From positions 62,101,393 through 62,165,392 of the forward strand of contig CM068581.1 in the NCBI GenBank assembly GCA_035048485.1: a stretch of 64,000 bases of DNA, read 5' to 3'. The notes beneath the pieces were generated by a model. It was not told where the DNA came from. It saw only the letters and a program-made list of their open reading frames with translations, and searched no databases. Position numbers and translations under genes: made by a program. Positions 47,401 through 59,767 of the stretch are shown here, in pieces. Numbering within the stretch: the stretch's first letter is position 1; each line of letters opens with the position of its first letter. Source of the stretch: Pteria penguin. Its lineage: Eukaryota > Mollusca > Bivalvia > Pterioida > Pteriidae.

Positions 47401-50400
47401 GCGCGTAAATAGCACGTACTTTTGTTGAATTGTTCCCGTATAAGGCCATACGGAAGTCGACGAATAAAGTAGAATGTCTTGTCATAATATTCGCATGTCT
47501 TCTGTACTTGTTATTTATCCCAGTCTTTGTGCTTGCTATTTATTTCAGGTATCATATTAAAAATAAGAAAAAAGAAACCTTTTAAAGCCACTCGATTTGC
47601 CTTAAAATGTCGTACTATGTATTTCATTTGACTTTGAATTTGTGGTGATATCTTTGAGTTCACAAGTACTAAAACTTATCAAAATGTATTTATTTTCAGT
47701 TGACTTCTAATTCAGAGTGTTGGGTTTTTATTTCGAAATCGCCTGTGTCCTGCATTATTTTGTGAATATCTATCAATCCATTCAATGTATCTAATTAGTG
47801 TTTACCGGCTATACTTTAATTACAGAACATTTCCCATATTTATTATCATGCATCTATTGTCTCTCATAAAACAATCGTTCATCTATTAATAACTTTAATG
47901 ACTTCTACTCACTCCAATTTTGCAACATTTCCTCCCCTGTGAGGGGACAGTTAAGTCTGTCCGCATATTCTCTGCAGTACCACACCATCAGCTCGGTATT
48001 GGGAGGAATGGGCTTAATAGTGTAGAAGTAGATATTAAAGTCGATCTGACAGGCTATGAGATTCTGTTGACTCCCAGTGTATGCAAAATTCATGTAATGC
48101 ATCCAGTTGCTTCTGGTGACGTCACAGTTGTCTATGAACTGGTAAACATTATTGTTACGAAATACCTGTAATAAATTGCAAATGTCAAAAGATATTTTCA
48201 TTTTTTACAACTTTAAACATTGTACGTTGTATATATGTTTACATCTATTTTCATTCTGGCAGTAAACATATTTTTACGGGACTATCAAATACATCTTGAA
48301 GCTTAACTTCACCTGCTATGAGCAATATATGTACATATATACATATATCTGTATTTTTTCAATATTTCATGATCGGATTATTAACCAGAGCCAACGCGCT
48401 CACCCCAAATCCGGATTAATGTACACCTGTTTACAAATTTCATATTCATATCTAATTACGCAATAATCGTTTCTAAATGGAGGCGATGAATTCAATATTA
48501 AAAGGTCAGATATAGATAGATGCATATAAATAGGCCTATCGCTGCACGTGCAGTTAATTAAGGAAATGGCTCCAAATGAAGCACATGAAAGAGTTCCTTT
48601 TTACATATTCACTGTGATAAATGAGACGAGAAAGCACAAGGTCGCTTACGACTTCATAAAAAGATCATTTGCAAAATCATAATAAAACACGAGATAATCT
48701 GTGTTTTGAGGACAATGCAATTTCATACGAATCATTTTAAGGGGTCCCGTGTAAATACAAATTACGGGTTTGCTATTTCATAATTGAATCATGGCTATGC
48801 AAAAAGGATGAAATACGATCGTCTTCTTCAATAGAGGGATCCGACAAAAGTAGAAATAAATCTGATGTTATCGTATCCAGTATAACGTCTATCTATGCTT
48901 CTCCTTTCATTTGAAGACACAGAGATTGAAAGTAAAAACATTTTTAAGTTGTTTATTTTAGTTGTTCCTTAATAAAGCACCAGCAGTGGTTATTACCAGC
49001 TGGTGTATGATCTAGATTTGACATAATCGCAAATATGTCATAAAGTTCGGAGAATTCACAGAAAAAACAGACCCCGTAAATTAAAATTATCTTTGGGAGG
49101 AAGTCACTGCGGAGATGTATTAAAATAATCGTCTGCTGTTAGCTCGAAATTTCTCGAACCTGCAGGAATCGTGATCCGGCTTTCTCTTTTCGATTATTTG
49201 CAATTTTATCACCGAACTCTCTTACTTTCGGGATCAAGATTTGGAAGAACTTTCCACCAGTGTTCCAAGTATTTTCTTAGATAAAACTTTATTTTGATTC
49301 CGTTTTTCTCTATTGATGTCTATGAAAGATGAATATCTGAATTTCGCCTCTCATGCAGAGATAAGCTAATTTTAAACAACCCGAAGCTGTGACTGTCTCG
49401 TCAAGGTCGAAGTACCAAGGTAAAATTACTTGAAGTATAGATAATTACGATAAAGCAACGAAGAAAATTGTTGTAAAATATAATGTTTCACTTATGAGTA
49501 TGTTCTGCATTTGTATTTAATATTTCTGTAAATATGGGATATCATTCTTTCAAAATCCCCTCTAAAATGCTTTAAATAACATATTAGAAAACGAGGTTAA
49601 ATGATCACTTTGTGAAATACAATGTGTTTGTAAAGCATACAGGGAAGACGTAATTATACAACAAATAACAAATAAAGGTTATAAAAAAATTAAATATAAG
49701 AGAAAAAAATTAATAATCACATAACTAGTGGTTTTTTCATCATTTGTTAAAAGATTTATATTTTTCACTTTGTACACGAAAACTTTAAAATTTGAAACAA
49801 ATAGTTAATAATTTCATCATTAAATTGACTTACTTTCCACAAAGAAATCCGGTTGGAGTCTGGTGGTCTGGAGACAGGTTCTCTGGAAAATACCTCTCCC
49901 ACCAAAGGTCCAAATCGTGTACCACGTGGAATGTAGTCCACGCTCCAAACACCTAGTCCCTACAAGAAAAACCAAGTGTAAATTATTCAAGTATACATTA
50001 TTGAAGTATACATTATACATGTATACATTGTACAAGTATGCATATTAAAATGTCTGATACCCATTGAAACAATGAGGATCAAGTTACATGCATTTTTGAC
50101 CAAATACATATAACTATAGAACTGAAGTAGCATAACGTTCTACACATCGTCTGAATCAGACATTCACATAAACTGCAGATACGATATCGATTCTAATAAA
50201 ACCTAAAATCGAAATATTACAAGCAATATGTCAAATATATTCGTCATAAAAGTGAGTAAAAGTAAAAGATCTAGAATTTTTCAGTAACATGTATCACTAC
50301 ATCCTCACCTGAGTTATGGTTCCTTACTATTCGAACTGCGATTGATAAATTCTGGGATCGCTTACAACAAATAAATGCGGAACTTAAACGCTTATAATCC

Positions 50401-53400
50401 GAGGACTTAAGACTTCAATCGACCAAAGAACAGTGATAGAAAAGGTTAACTCCACACTTTTTTAATCTAGCGCATGAAATAGATATAGTCTTGTAAATCC
50501 TACCCCCCATGTTGATTATACCGATAAAGGGGACCGGAATTTGGTTCATGAAGAATGGCTTTTTCCTCTAGCATCCCGTATTTTGAAGTTGGGTTCGACC
50601 TGAGATGCTTCTTTAGTGGTTCGTCATAGATAATGCACTCCGGGGTGCTTGTAAAAAGGAAATCTAAGATAAAGAAGAAAAAAATTAGTAAAATTTCTAT
50701 CTGATTGATATGCGTACGAAAAACAGGGTCAGCTGTTACAGAGTTCCGATGAGGTTTTGGCCAATCAAAAGTCTCGTTATAAACAGCGTATTTGCTGAGA
50801 AAATCTTTTTGTATTTTTTTGAAGAAAAAAAAAACTTGACTTTTAATTAGTTTGACCACATGTGAGGCAATGTATGGGTGGTTTTATCAGATTTTATTTC
50901 AAATGGAAACAGGAGATTCGTTTGTGGGTTTTTTATTATTATTTCACAGCTTGGCAGATTTGAAACGTCTTGTAAAAACGTAAATTTATCTGTTTATATC
51001 TTACAGCTTTATACGAAAATGAAACTGAAGTTTTGCTATGAATTCAGACCGATATATGTCTTAAAGTCAGTGAGTTCATATTGTTCCTTTTACTCTATCG
51101 GATGCCTCATTTTCTATTTCAATCGACGTCTGGTGTTTACCTAATGAATCAATTCTATCCCTCCTCGAGTATTTTAAACACTCATCATTCAATACTATAC
51201 TGTCAATTTACCTTGTGGAAAGCGACTTTACTCATACCCAGATAAATACCACAAAAATCGTCTTAATTATCGACGGAAAAATCTAGCACCGGGTTCTCAA
51301 CACCGCTTACTAAAGCACTGGTAAAAAGTAACGTCTCAACGCGACATAATGAAAAAGGGTCCCAAAGAAGGAAACAGCATTATTTCAAAGAAGTTGAAAG
51401 TTTCAGTGTGCTTGTGAGTTTACTTTGATACGTGTAATTAGGTCTAACATAAGCACCCCCATCTCAACGTACCTTGAAATTTAATCAGCTCGTAGACACT
51501 TGAAAAAAATGGTAATTTAAACATTTGCATGTGATGCTACTTTACACCTGTTAGTTATGCAAAATGCGTAAATGAAATTGAAATCCTAAATCAACATTTT
51601 TCAATGTCCTACTCAAATGTAGAAGTGTATCGAATGAATTCACATCTTCTTTGCAGCCGCGAAAATAGTTCCGGGTGTGAAAACGTGTGAGGCTACATTG
51701 AAAATCAAATCGGGTAATTAACTATTAAAAAGAAAACCATTACAGTGACTCCCTTGATATCGATGGTGTACTCAATATAAAGTCTTGAAGATGTTGATAT
51801 GATATAATGATAATTATTATTAGTGATATAATACGTTTAAAACAACATCAAATTTTGAATGAAATTCTGTAGCAATTTTCCGGACCATTTTGCTTTCCTC
51901 AATTTAAAACATTTAAAATATTACTAATACATCGTATTAAGAACTGACCTATGTACTCTTGAAAAATCTCTGTAACTATAAACACATGAAAATAGTCCAA
52001 AATAATGCAAGAATATGACATTCACTTTCTTTTATAAACACATGCGGCTTAAGGTCCCAGTGTCGCTTTCCGACAGTTTCATCAAAAAGCTTTAATATAA
52101 ATGACTTCAGTTTAAATTCATATGACCTTCATATTACGCGCCTCACTTTCCACGAGTTAAATATCACAGATAAAATCGCGACGCGCTGGAGGGACTCGAC
52201 TTCTTTGCCATGACACACCCTCGCTTTTAATATGCAAATAAGTAGGTACAATTTAACTTTATGTATGACAGTCAACTCCGTAACTGTACACCAATCAATT
52301 AGGTATGATGGTCATAATTTGCATTTTGCAATTGAAGAAAAAGGGAACCATAATCTGCTGGCGACCTTTGAAATGATAGGAACGATTTTCTAGTAAAAAC
52401 ATATATCTTTTCGTCAGTACTTAAATAAAATGATCGCAGTTTTAATGTAAAAGTTGCATAAAGTGTTCGCTGTAGAAAAGGGGAGAAAGTCAAGGGGGCG
52501 CTATACAGCAATCAGCGAACGCCAAGGTCGTCATTAATGTCTATCTTTTGAATGATCTGTATTTTTAGTTGTGAAATTGACTTCGCAGTACATCAATACA
52601 ATTTAGACAAGGTTTTAAATGACACATTTTATGAAAACGGTCCATATTATCAGGGCGATCGAACTTGATATACACGCGTTTATTTTACACTCAGATAAGT
52701 CTCGCCGTAATTATACGAAGGAAATAGAGTATCTATCAATTTCACATTGTAGAAAAAAATGAATGCTATTAAAATATTTGGAAAATTGTTATTTTACTGA
52801 GAGATAATATTGAACAAATAAAATATCATTCACGGCTACGATTGGAAAAGTCGATCTTATGGCAAACTGCAGCTTGGTTATTGCAGGTCTTTGTATCTAA
52901 GATTCAAGCAATTTTTCAAAAGATATGCATTGAGTTTTTTATTCTTTTTTTTTTTCAAATGTTTAGATTACTAGTTATAAAAGATGCACACGCAAAATCA
53001 ACTTTCCTGTGCAAAGAGATAATTATGATAATTGCACATATTACATTTGCAGACGTATGAACAACGTTGACTTTGTTATCAATGATTTTAATAGAAATAG
53101 AAATAGAGAAGATATGGCGTCAACTTTCATTGGAAAGCCGAGGACGAATGGCAATTGCATGAAAAAACGGAATGGGTTCTTTTTATCTCTGAAATGTGTA
53201 CAAATTAAACAACTTTGAAATGGTATCAATGATAAACAAATAAGACAAACTTTGACTTCACATTTTCAAAAGCATTAGATTTCAAACCAAATCCCAAATA
53301 GAGAAAATACAGATGATCAGTTGTTCGTGTTTATTCTTTTTTGCGATTAAATTGTGGCACTGGACGGTGTTGTAAATGAGACAGACTGTTTCATGTATCT

Positions 53401-55863
53401 GTTTAAGCTCAAAGCTAAGTAAATAAATTTAAATTTATTCCTCAGTAAGACCTTGGTACATTATCACCGGATCAGCAAAAACTTTTCCCCCTATTTAATA
53501 AATTACATACACTCTGCTATATTCTGTTGAAATCGTACACAGGATAGTTGTGACAGCTTTACAAAATGCATCTTTTGAAACTAAGGCCATATCGCTTTAC
53601 ATGGTTTTATTTTATTACATATGTTAATCTGTATACAAACAAATAAAATGAATTTACATCTTCTGAACGTTATATAATACTTTTTACTTTTTAAAAACTT
53701 TCAAAATGACGAGCTATGTATTCATAGCACAGAAGGATTCATTATTAAGAATGCCTTGGCCCGTAATCTAAATTTAAATCGAGAAACTTGACGAGATGTT
53801 CTACTCGCTCCCGATAATATGACACATCCCCACTTTAAATTCCTTGCACTTTTCACCAATTATAACATTTAAAGAAATACTATCTGATGGGAGCTGAAAG
53901 GAGTTTGTATATTTCCCGCCTGATAATGCCATTATTTTTTATATTGTGATAAAATTTCATAAGCCGAGTATTAGAATTTTTGTTCTGATCTCGGTGACGA
54001 TAAAATCGAAATGATGTTGAGAGAGTTGTCTACAGGTCATTATATAATGAAGTTTAAACGAGCTTTATTGTGTAAAGACCCTTCTTTCAAGTATTTAGGA
54101 AAATAACTCGCATTGTGTTTGTGTATTTAGCGAAATGATCGTCAGTAATATAGATATATTTTAGAGAAAATAATAATATTGAATGTCATTTAATGAAAAC
54201 TGACTCATCATGAGGTGGGAAAAGGTAAAAAGAGCTATTCAAAATTTTGGGATTCTTTCAACATTGTCAACGCGAACCGATATAGGTTTGTCAGTTAAAA
54301 CAATGTTGATCACGTGGTCAATCACATACTCTAGGCTTAGGACCAATGCCCCGTGCAGATAGAATTTGATTTTCAGAAGTGAGTAAATGAGCGAAGTACT
54401 ATTGACAAAGTTTTCACTGTGTGTGTCAAATCAATAAACAAGCAGATTAAGACGCCATCACTATTTGCGGATTAGACTATCACTTTTCAGATAAAATGTG
54501 TCCACATAGAAAAGAAAATCCGATTTCCAATGGTGGAAATCCTATAATGTTAGCTGTTGGTGGAAGATATCTATGGTTTCCGCATCTCTGTTTGGTATTT
54601 AATCGACAATTATTGAGGTATTTGAACAAAGTGCCTTCAAAGTCTTCTCAATCAAGTATAAAAGGAAGGCACTCGTATGCAGTATGTTCATTTCGCGTTT
54701 TGATAGACTTCTATTCTTTCAATAATACATTATCATAATTTAAGAATAAAAAATCATTAGATTTATAAATATATTCTTCGATTTAACTTTTCTTTGAATT
54801 GAACAAACCGAAACTTGAAATACAACATATCTCGGGTTCGTTCTTGTTTTTATTTACCCAGGAAAAGTTATCATAGAGGTCGCCCCTTGATTTAGGCAAT
54901 CTAAAGTCAGGGCAAAATGCAGAGTATTATCAAAACTGCACGAGAAGTAGAAACGTATTGTACTATGCGGTATATCTTTCACTTTGATAAACATCAAATT
55001 TCTAGCTTAATTTGAAATTTTATGCACACTGAAAGCAATAATCATTAAAAGACATTTTATGCTTTCAGACATTCAGAGTTTTTTCCCGTCACATCACACG
55101 AGACTGTATGAACATTATGAGAAAATAACGGTTATTCGTTTACTCGTGTATCATATTTTTCATCTCTTAAACATTGGATATCATGCATACAAACGACCTG
55201 AAGCTTTCCGAATGAAATCTTCAATTGATATTCTTTGATTTAATCTGATCGCAACAGCACTTGATTTCTTTTTGAAGACCTAATTACCGGGGAACATCCA
55301 GTGGTGAATGCTATCCCTGGCCTCGCCGTTATGGCGAAGGGATGGTCGAGACAGATTAACTAGCAATCGTGTTCGTTAAGTATAATTTTTTCTTCCAAAA
55401 CATTCACTGGAAATTTAAATCGAGATCATAACTATAGATTTTGGGCGATGACCTTTACGTACCGACACATGTTCTCGGACAGGTGCAGACGTAAGGAAAG
55501 GAACCAAAGGTTTATTTGTTTACTTTTTTTATTCTAAAGGAATCTATAGTGTAGTTATAGTTTCATTCTTTTCAAAGATTTAATATTTCTTCTAAAATAT
55601 TCTTCTACATATTTTTCTGACCTTTCCTCCTTTCAATCCCCTTGCTTGATTTTTCTTGAAATTGATATCAAAGATAATATATCGTACAATAAATCAAATC
55701 TTTTCCGCCAAGAAACATAAAATATCTTCTGTCCGAAGCGACATTCAACAAATTTCCTACCAACGGGAAGTCAAATTTATGTTCCCATCCATGAATATAT
55801 TTATTATCTGACATAAATATCAATGACAATGATTGATTATATTTTCATATTCTATTTAGAATA

Positions 55864-55922
<59 letters not shown>

Positions 55923-58080
55923 CTTTTGTTCCTTTGTGTGTGTAGGTGGTAAGAAAAAAAAAGGGGGGGGGCTCTTGAAAAAAGTAATTCTTAGAACATG
56001 TAGTATAAATAAGATGGTAGATACATATTGCTTTTGTATTACATGTGTTTACTTGCCTCTGTACTTTTTTGTCCAAATACTTTTCTGTTTCAGTCTAGAT
56101 AGAAGTTAGCCGTATCCGTCAGTGAAAGGCTGTGAGTTCGAGTCCAACAGGTATACTTTCATTTTACTTTTCAAAGGTCAAGACTAAATATGATTCGCGA
56201 ATTGTCTCTAATACCACCAAGAAATCCAGTCTTTGTTTTGGGGCATGGCGCGGTTACTATAGAGTGTTAGTGACCTTCATATTACAATAGTAAAAGTGAG
56301 AATGAAAAATGGACTAAAACATGATAAACCGTTCACATATTTTAACCCCTGATCACAACGTTTTATCCATTTTACTTTTCTGAATCCGTAATGTCCAAAC
56401 TGTGGGAGGGGCAGGCTTGGTGTAGTGGTTAAGCGCTTGGCTTACGGTGCCGACGATCCGGGTTCGATTCCCGGGTTGCGCCACTATGTTTCAGAGGTTG
56501 GTAACCTCCTGTCTCCAGGTCGCGGTATAATTGAAAAATTGTTGAAAGCGACGTAAAACACCAATCAACCAACCAACCAAACTGTGGGACGATTTCCCTT
56601 TCTTTAATCTTTTAGCTGCTGTCTTTTTGAGAAGAGATTTTCCTCCCCTTTCATTTACGAACAATCATACTTTTGAGTACCAGAAGGCGTTTCTTGTAAA
56701 TATATAAGTGATCAATCGTGGACTTATTCTGTCTATGATTTTAACTTTCATAACAAAACGCAGGAAATGGAATTTTATTTTTTATACGCAGAAAACGAAA
56801 TTAAAAGTTCTGACTTAAGGTAACTGCTATTTTTAATCGACCAAATTTCGGGACCTCCTAGCGCATTTGATTGAATAATTTTCTATTAAAGTGAATTTTT
56901 CAGAATAGGGGCCATCCAACTCTATGAAAGCCGTCTCTATCATTAAAGGCGTGTTGAACAAATAGTCAGAAGTTTGTCTGTCTCCTGTATGCAAACCTCT
57001 CGATAAAGGGGAGTATAACGTCAGAATAAATCCTTACATTGTTGAAAGTCACAAAAAGGCAAGTGCTTTCAAAACATCAGCTTTTAGAAGTTGCAATGTG
57101 AAAGGGAGAAAGTAACGCAGGTACTTATTATCACAAATAAATGTGCATGATTAGCATTGAAAACATTCTCTTTTGTGCATGAAAAATTTTATTTATTTTC
57201 GGGATTGTTATGCCGTAAAACACCTATCCAAATCCATTGTTGGTTGTATTGCTCGTTATGTTAACAGTCATGAAAGGAAGTAGTCATTCTCAGAGAAAAT
57301 GATCTCAACAATTATATTTCATAAGAGTCAGTGCTCTTTGCAATACTGCGATAATTCATACACCTTTTTTAATTGACAAACATAAAATGATGGAATATTA
57401 TAAAAACTATTTGTTCTTCCTGTAAAGACATTTTTATTTTCAATGACTCCTTTAAATCTCTCAAAAATCCTGTGATTTTGTGGTTCATTAGGAGTATGGG
57501 AATGGTCTATGCAATACACTATTAGATAATTATTCTCTGAATATCAGATAAACATAAGTCTTTCTATGCTTAACAAATATAAATTATGTATAAAACTTTC
57601 GCCATTTTTCTAATATAAATCAGACATAGATTAAACGATAAAGGTTGCTTGATCTTTTAATCGGAAATCAATGAATGTAACAAAACACTATATCGTTGTG
57701 AACACTTGCACTTTTCTTATTTTACAACAGATTGGTAAATGGTTCATTAATATTTTTCAGTCCTTTTACTCGGCATATTCTCGCCTCATCTATTTCATCC
57801 AATATTTCCGTTTTCCATCATATAGTGAAGAATTTTCGTAAATGTAAGAAAAGGATGAATATATAGGAAATAGATCTAAGGATCTTGAATTATTTTTCTA
57901 AATTCTGTAACTTACATTGTTTGTCTGATTCTGGGAAGGTTTGAGTGTGAGGTTCCGAGGGAGGGAGGCCTGGGCGCGGTTCGGACACACCTTTTCGCAT
58001 GCTCGGTCATGGACTATGTAGACACAGAATTCCTCGAATTCGTCTTCTTTTAAATTAGAGCTATCCCAACCCTCCTCCAT
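41483..58080 (-). CDS. prdm1: PRDM1/Blimp-1 transcriptional repressor, five coding exons
   Basis: Coding exons are 58080-57916, 49959-49834, 48165-47913, 43750-42579 and 42229-41483; all phases match (0, 0, 1, 0), giving 820 residues. Residues 1-55 hold an acidic '[13 protein letters not shown]' block and '[11 protein letters not shown]', both typical of PRDM1. The SET/PR domain (about 56-170) shows '[14 protein letters not shown]', 'SNWMHYMN', 'QQNLIACQ', '[11 protein letters not shown]' and '[14 protein letters not shown]'. Exon 4 is a long Ser/Pro/Met-rich linker ending '[17 protein letters not shown]'. Five zinc fingers span about 528-662; fingers 1-4 are C2H2 with TGEKP-type linkers, and finger 5 ends 'HWKTGNC' (C2HC), as in known PRDM1. 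The acidic Ser/Asn-rich C-terminus lies after residue 663. Known role: sequence-specific nuclear repressor acting in cell-fate decisions. Introns are about 7.96, 1.67, 4.16 and 0.35 kb. An AG acceptor lies 2 bp before the ATG, so a 5' non-coding exon exists upstream. Confidence 0.95.
43751..47912 (-). other. prdm1 intron 3
   Basis: A 4.16-kb phase-1 intron. It holds the tRNA-like relic at 45.77 kb, an A/C-rich low-complexity stretch (45060-45190) and otherwise unique AT-rich sequence. No nested gene is seen. Confidence 0.6.
45765..45840 (+). repeat. tRNA-like SINE head relic in prdm1 intron 3
   Basis: About 70 bp resemble a tRNA with A-box-like TGGTAAGTTAAGG and B-box-like GGATTCGAATCTA. No tail is recognised. 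The acceptor and anticodon stems are not convincing for a real tRNA. Confidence 0.35.
48166..49833 (-). other. prdm1 intron 2, with a possible regulatory cluster
   Basis: Splits the SET domain at phase 0. Between 48370 and 48560 two GGATTA words 43 bp apart, a CACCTG E-box, TGTTTAC and TAATTACGC cluster together, as in a homeodomain/bHLH/forkhead-type enhancer. The rest has no recognisable features. Confidence 0.4.
50501..50662 (-). other. Orphan exon-like frame inside prdm1 intron 1
   Basis: On the minus strand a pyrimidine-rich acceptor (TTCTTTATCTTAG) is followed by about 50 codons of protein-like composition, including '[12 protein letters not shown]', '[15 protein letters not shown]' and '[11 protein letters not shown]', then TAG or a possible GG|GTAGGA donor. 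It cannot be spliced in frame between prdm1 coding exons 1 and 2, because both flanking exons are phase 0 and the inserted frame would stop early. It may be the last exon of a nested gene, a poison exon or a retained fragment. I do not recognise the sequence and found no partner exons nearby. Confidence 0.35.
55868..55920. repeat. (CT)n microsatellite in prdm1 intron 1
   Basis: About 26 CT units, followed by a G-rich stretch at 55962-55971. Confidence 0.95.
56408..56578 (+). mobile_element. tRNA-derived SINE, family 1, full copy with TSD in prdm1 intron 1
   Basis: It has the same head, body and tail as the copy at 25 kb, with intact Pol III boxes. The flanks CCAAACTGTGGGA (56395-56407 and 56577-56589) form the target duplication. 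It is inserted opposite to prdm1 transcription. Confidence 0.9.
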
Positions 58081-58662
58081 ACCTGTAAAGAAAGAAATTT
58101 TGTAAGTGATGAAGAAGCAGCAAGTCAGATACTGGGGAAAGACTACCCAAATTATTCCTGTAAAAGAGTCATGGCATCCTTATCGCATCAAAAATCGGTC
58201 GTTCCAGCCCCATCCCTCCTCTTTCTTTTATGCTTTATGAAAAGTAAAGGGAAAAGAAAACTGCCACATTATAACTGAAGAAAATAAAGTCTAAATGTGT
58301 AAAACCAAACAAGATTATTTAAAATTGAAAATTAAACGATTTATCACGTGATCCTTTATCTTGCACGTTTATGAGGTCAAGTCAACATTTTGTAAAGCAA
58401 TTAGATGAAGTTTTATAAAATTTACTACAGGAAAAAAATCTCAAATCACTTTTTCACAAGAGTTTGGGGAAATAGATTACAACTTAAAAGATATTGAAAG
58501 AATTCTACGAGATTATAGGCTAGAAGTTGCTTTTCATTTGTAACATCAAAACCGATACTATATGATAAAGGTAGTAGAAAATGCACTCGACTTATAAAAT
58601 GTAGAGCTGTCATATCGGCAGAAGTACAAAACCCGGCACGCTATCATTCTATAAACACTCAC

Positions 58663-58940
58663 AAAACAAAATCTTATTCAGACTTGTCCCTCTCGTTATC
58701 ATTAGAAGCACTCTCCCTGTATCTGATCGGACTTTCAACGTCTCGAACTGTCAAATTTTTGAATTTCTCAAAATGAATTATGACTTCCCCCATCCCGAAT
58801 CAAAATGTCAAGTGGAGCCGTGTTTCAGCTTTATCAGAAGCAGTGCAATTTTTCACGTGTAATCTCGCGCCTCCCGGGGTCCGGGGTCTCGTCGGCGCGA
58901 AACTTGCCGCTGAGTACTACAGACATGCTTGCTAGGAAAC
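58663..58940 (-). promoter_or_regulatory. Candidate promoter and non-coding first exon of prdm1
   Basis: The only GC-rich patch near the prdm1 start lies at 58860-58920 in otherwise AT-rich DNA. On the minus strand it contains 'TTTCGCGCC', an E2F-like site. A strong donor (TTTT|GTGAGTG) follows at 58662, and the acceptor used by the first coding exon is at 58083-58085. This would give a spliced 5' UTR with a 577-bp intron. No TATA box was identified. Transcript data are lacking, so this is inference. Confidence 0.3.
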
Positions 58941-59700
58941 TGTTTTTGTTGTAAATCTAGCAATGACATTTTATGTTATTAAAAAAGTTTTTGAGAGATT
59001 ATAAAAAGATCTTTTATTCATCAGATGATTTAAGGTTTTCGTTTCCGTTTCTGATACGACAGGATCATTTTTAATAACCCCTTTTTGAACAGGATGCGCA
59101 ACTGGTTACTCGATGTAATTCATGATACAACTGATGCTGAATTATTATAATCAAGTAAAAACGGAATTCAATCCGGCTCCAGTAAGAAAAAGGTCATCGT
59201 TTTATAGTTCTTTAATAATTTTGATGTTACAAATACATACGAAGCATATAGGGGGTTTAGATTAAGAGATATTCCGACTTGATACCTAGGAAATCCCTTC
59301 ATTCGAGAACAACATGTTGGTATCCGGGGGGATGTAGGTGCATGGATCAGCTGTGCAATTTGTTCGAGATAATATCACTGTTTTTCACTTTTAAGAAAGT
59401 CATTAAAAACAAAATTTCTTTGAAGTAAACTTTCTGTAGAAAAATCTGAGATTCAACTCAGATCAGGAGATACAGTAGTTTATAAACAACGTAATGTTGA
59501 TATCTTTCTAATACATTTTTGATACTTCCAAAGTTTTCATAAATCTATGAATTTATCTTCTCCGTATTGTATCCTCAGTGTACTTTTAATGCATTTTTCT
59601 TTCCTGAAGAAATATAATGCTACGATTATCAATAAAACACACGACCGACCTATTTAAATCTCCGTCTATCATCATGCCTTATTTCTTTTTAAACTATGTT

Positions 59701-59767
<67 letters not shown>

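Larger units (their letters stand above)
49960..57915 (-). other. prdm1 intron 1
   Basis: A phase-0 intron of 7.96 kb between the N-terminal exon and the SET exons. Besides the orphan exon, the SINE and the (CT)n tract it is mostly unique. A GC-richer segment at 55285-55375 stands out from the AT-rich background and might be regulatory. Confidence 0.5.
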
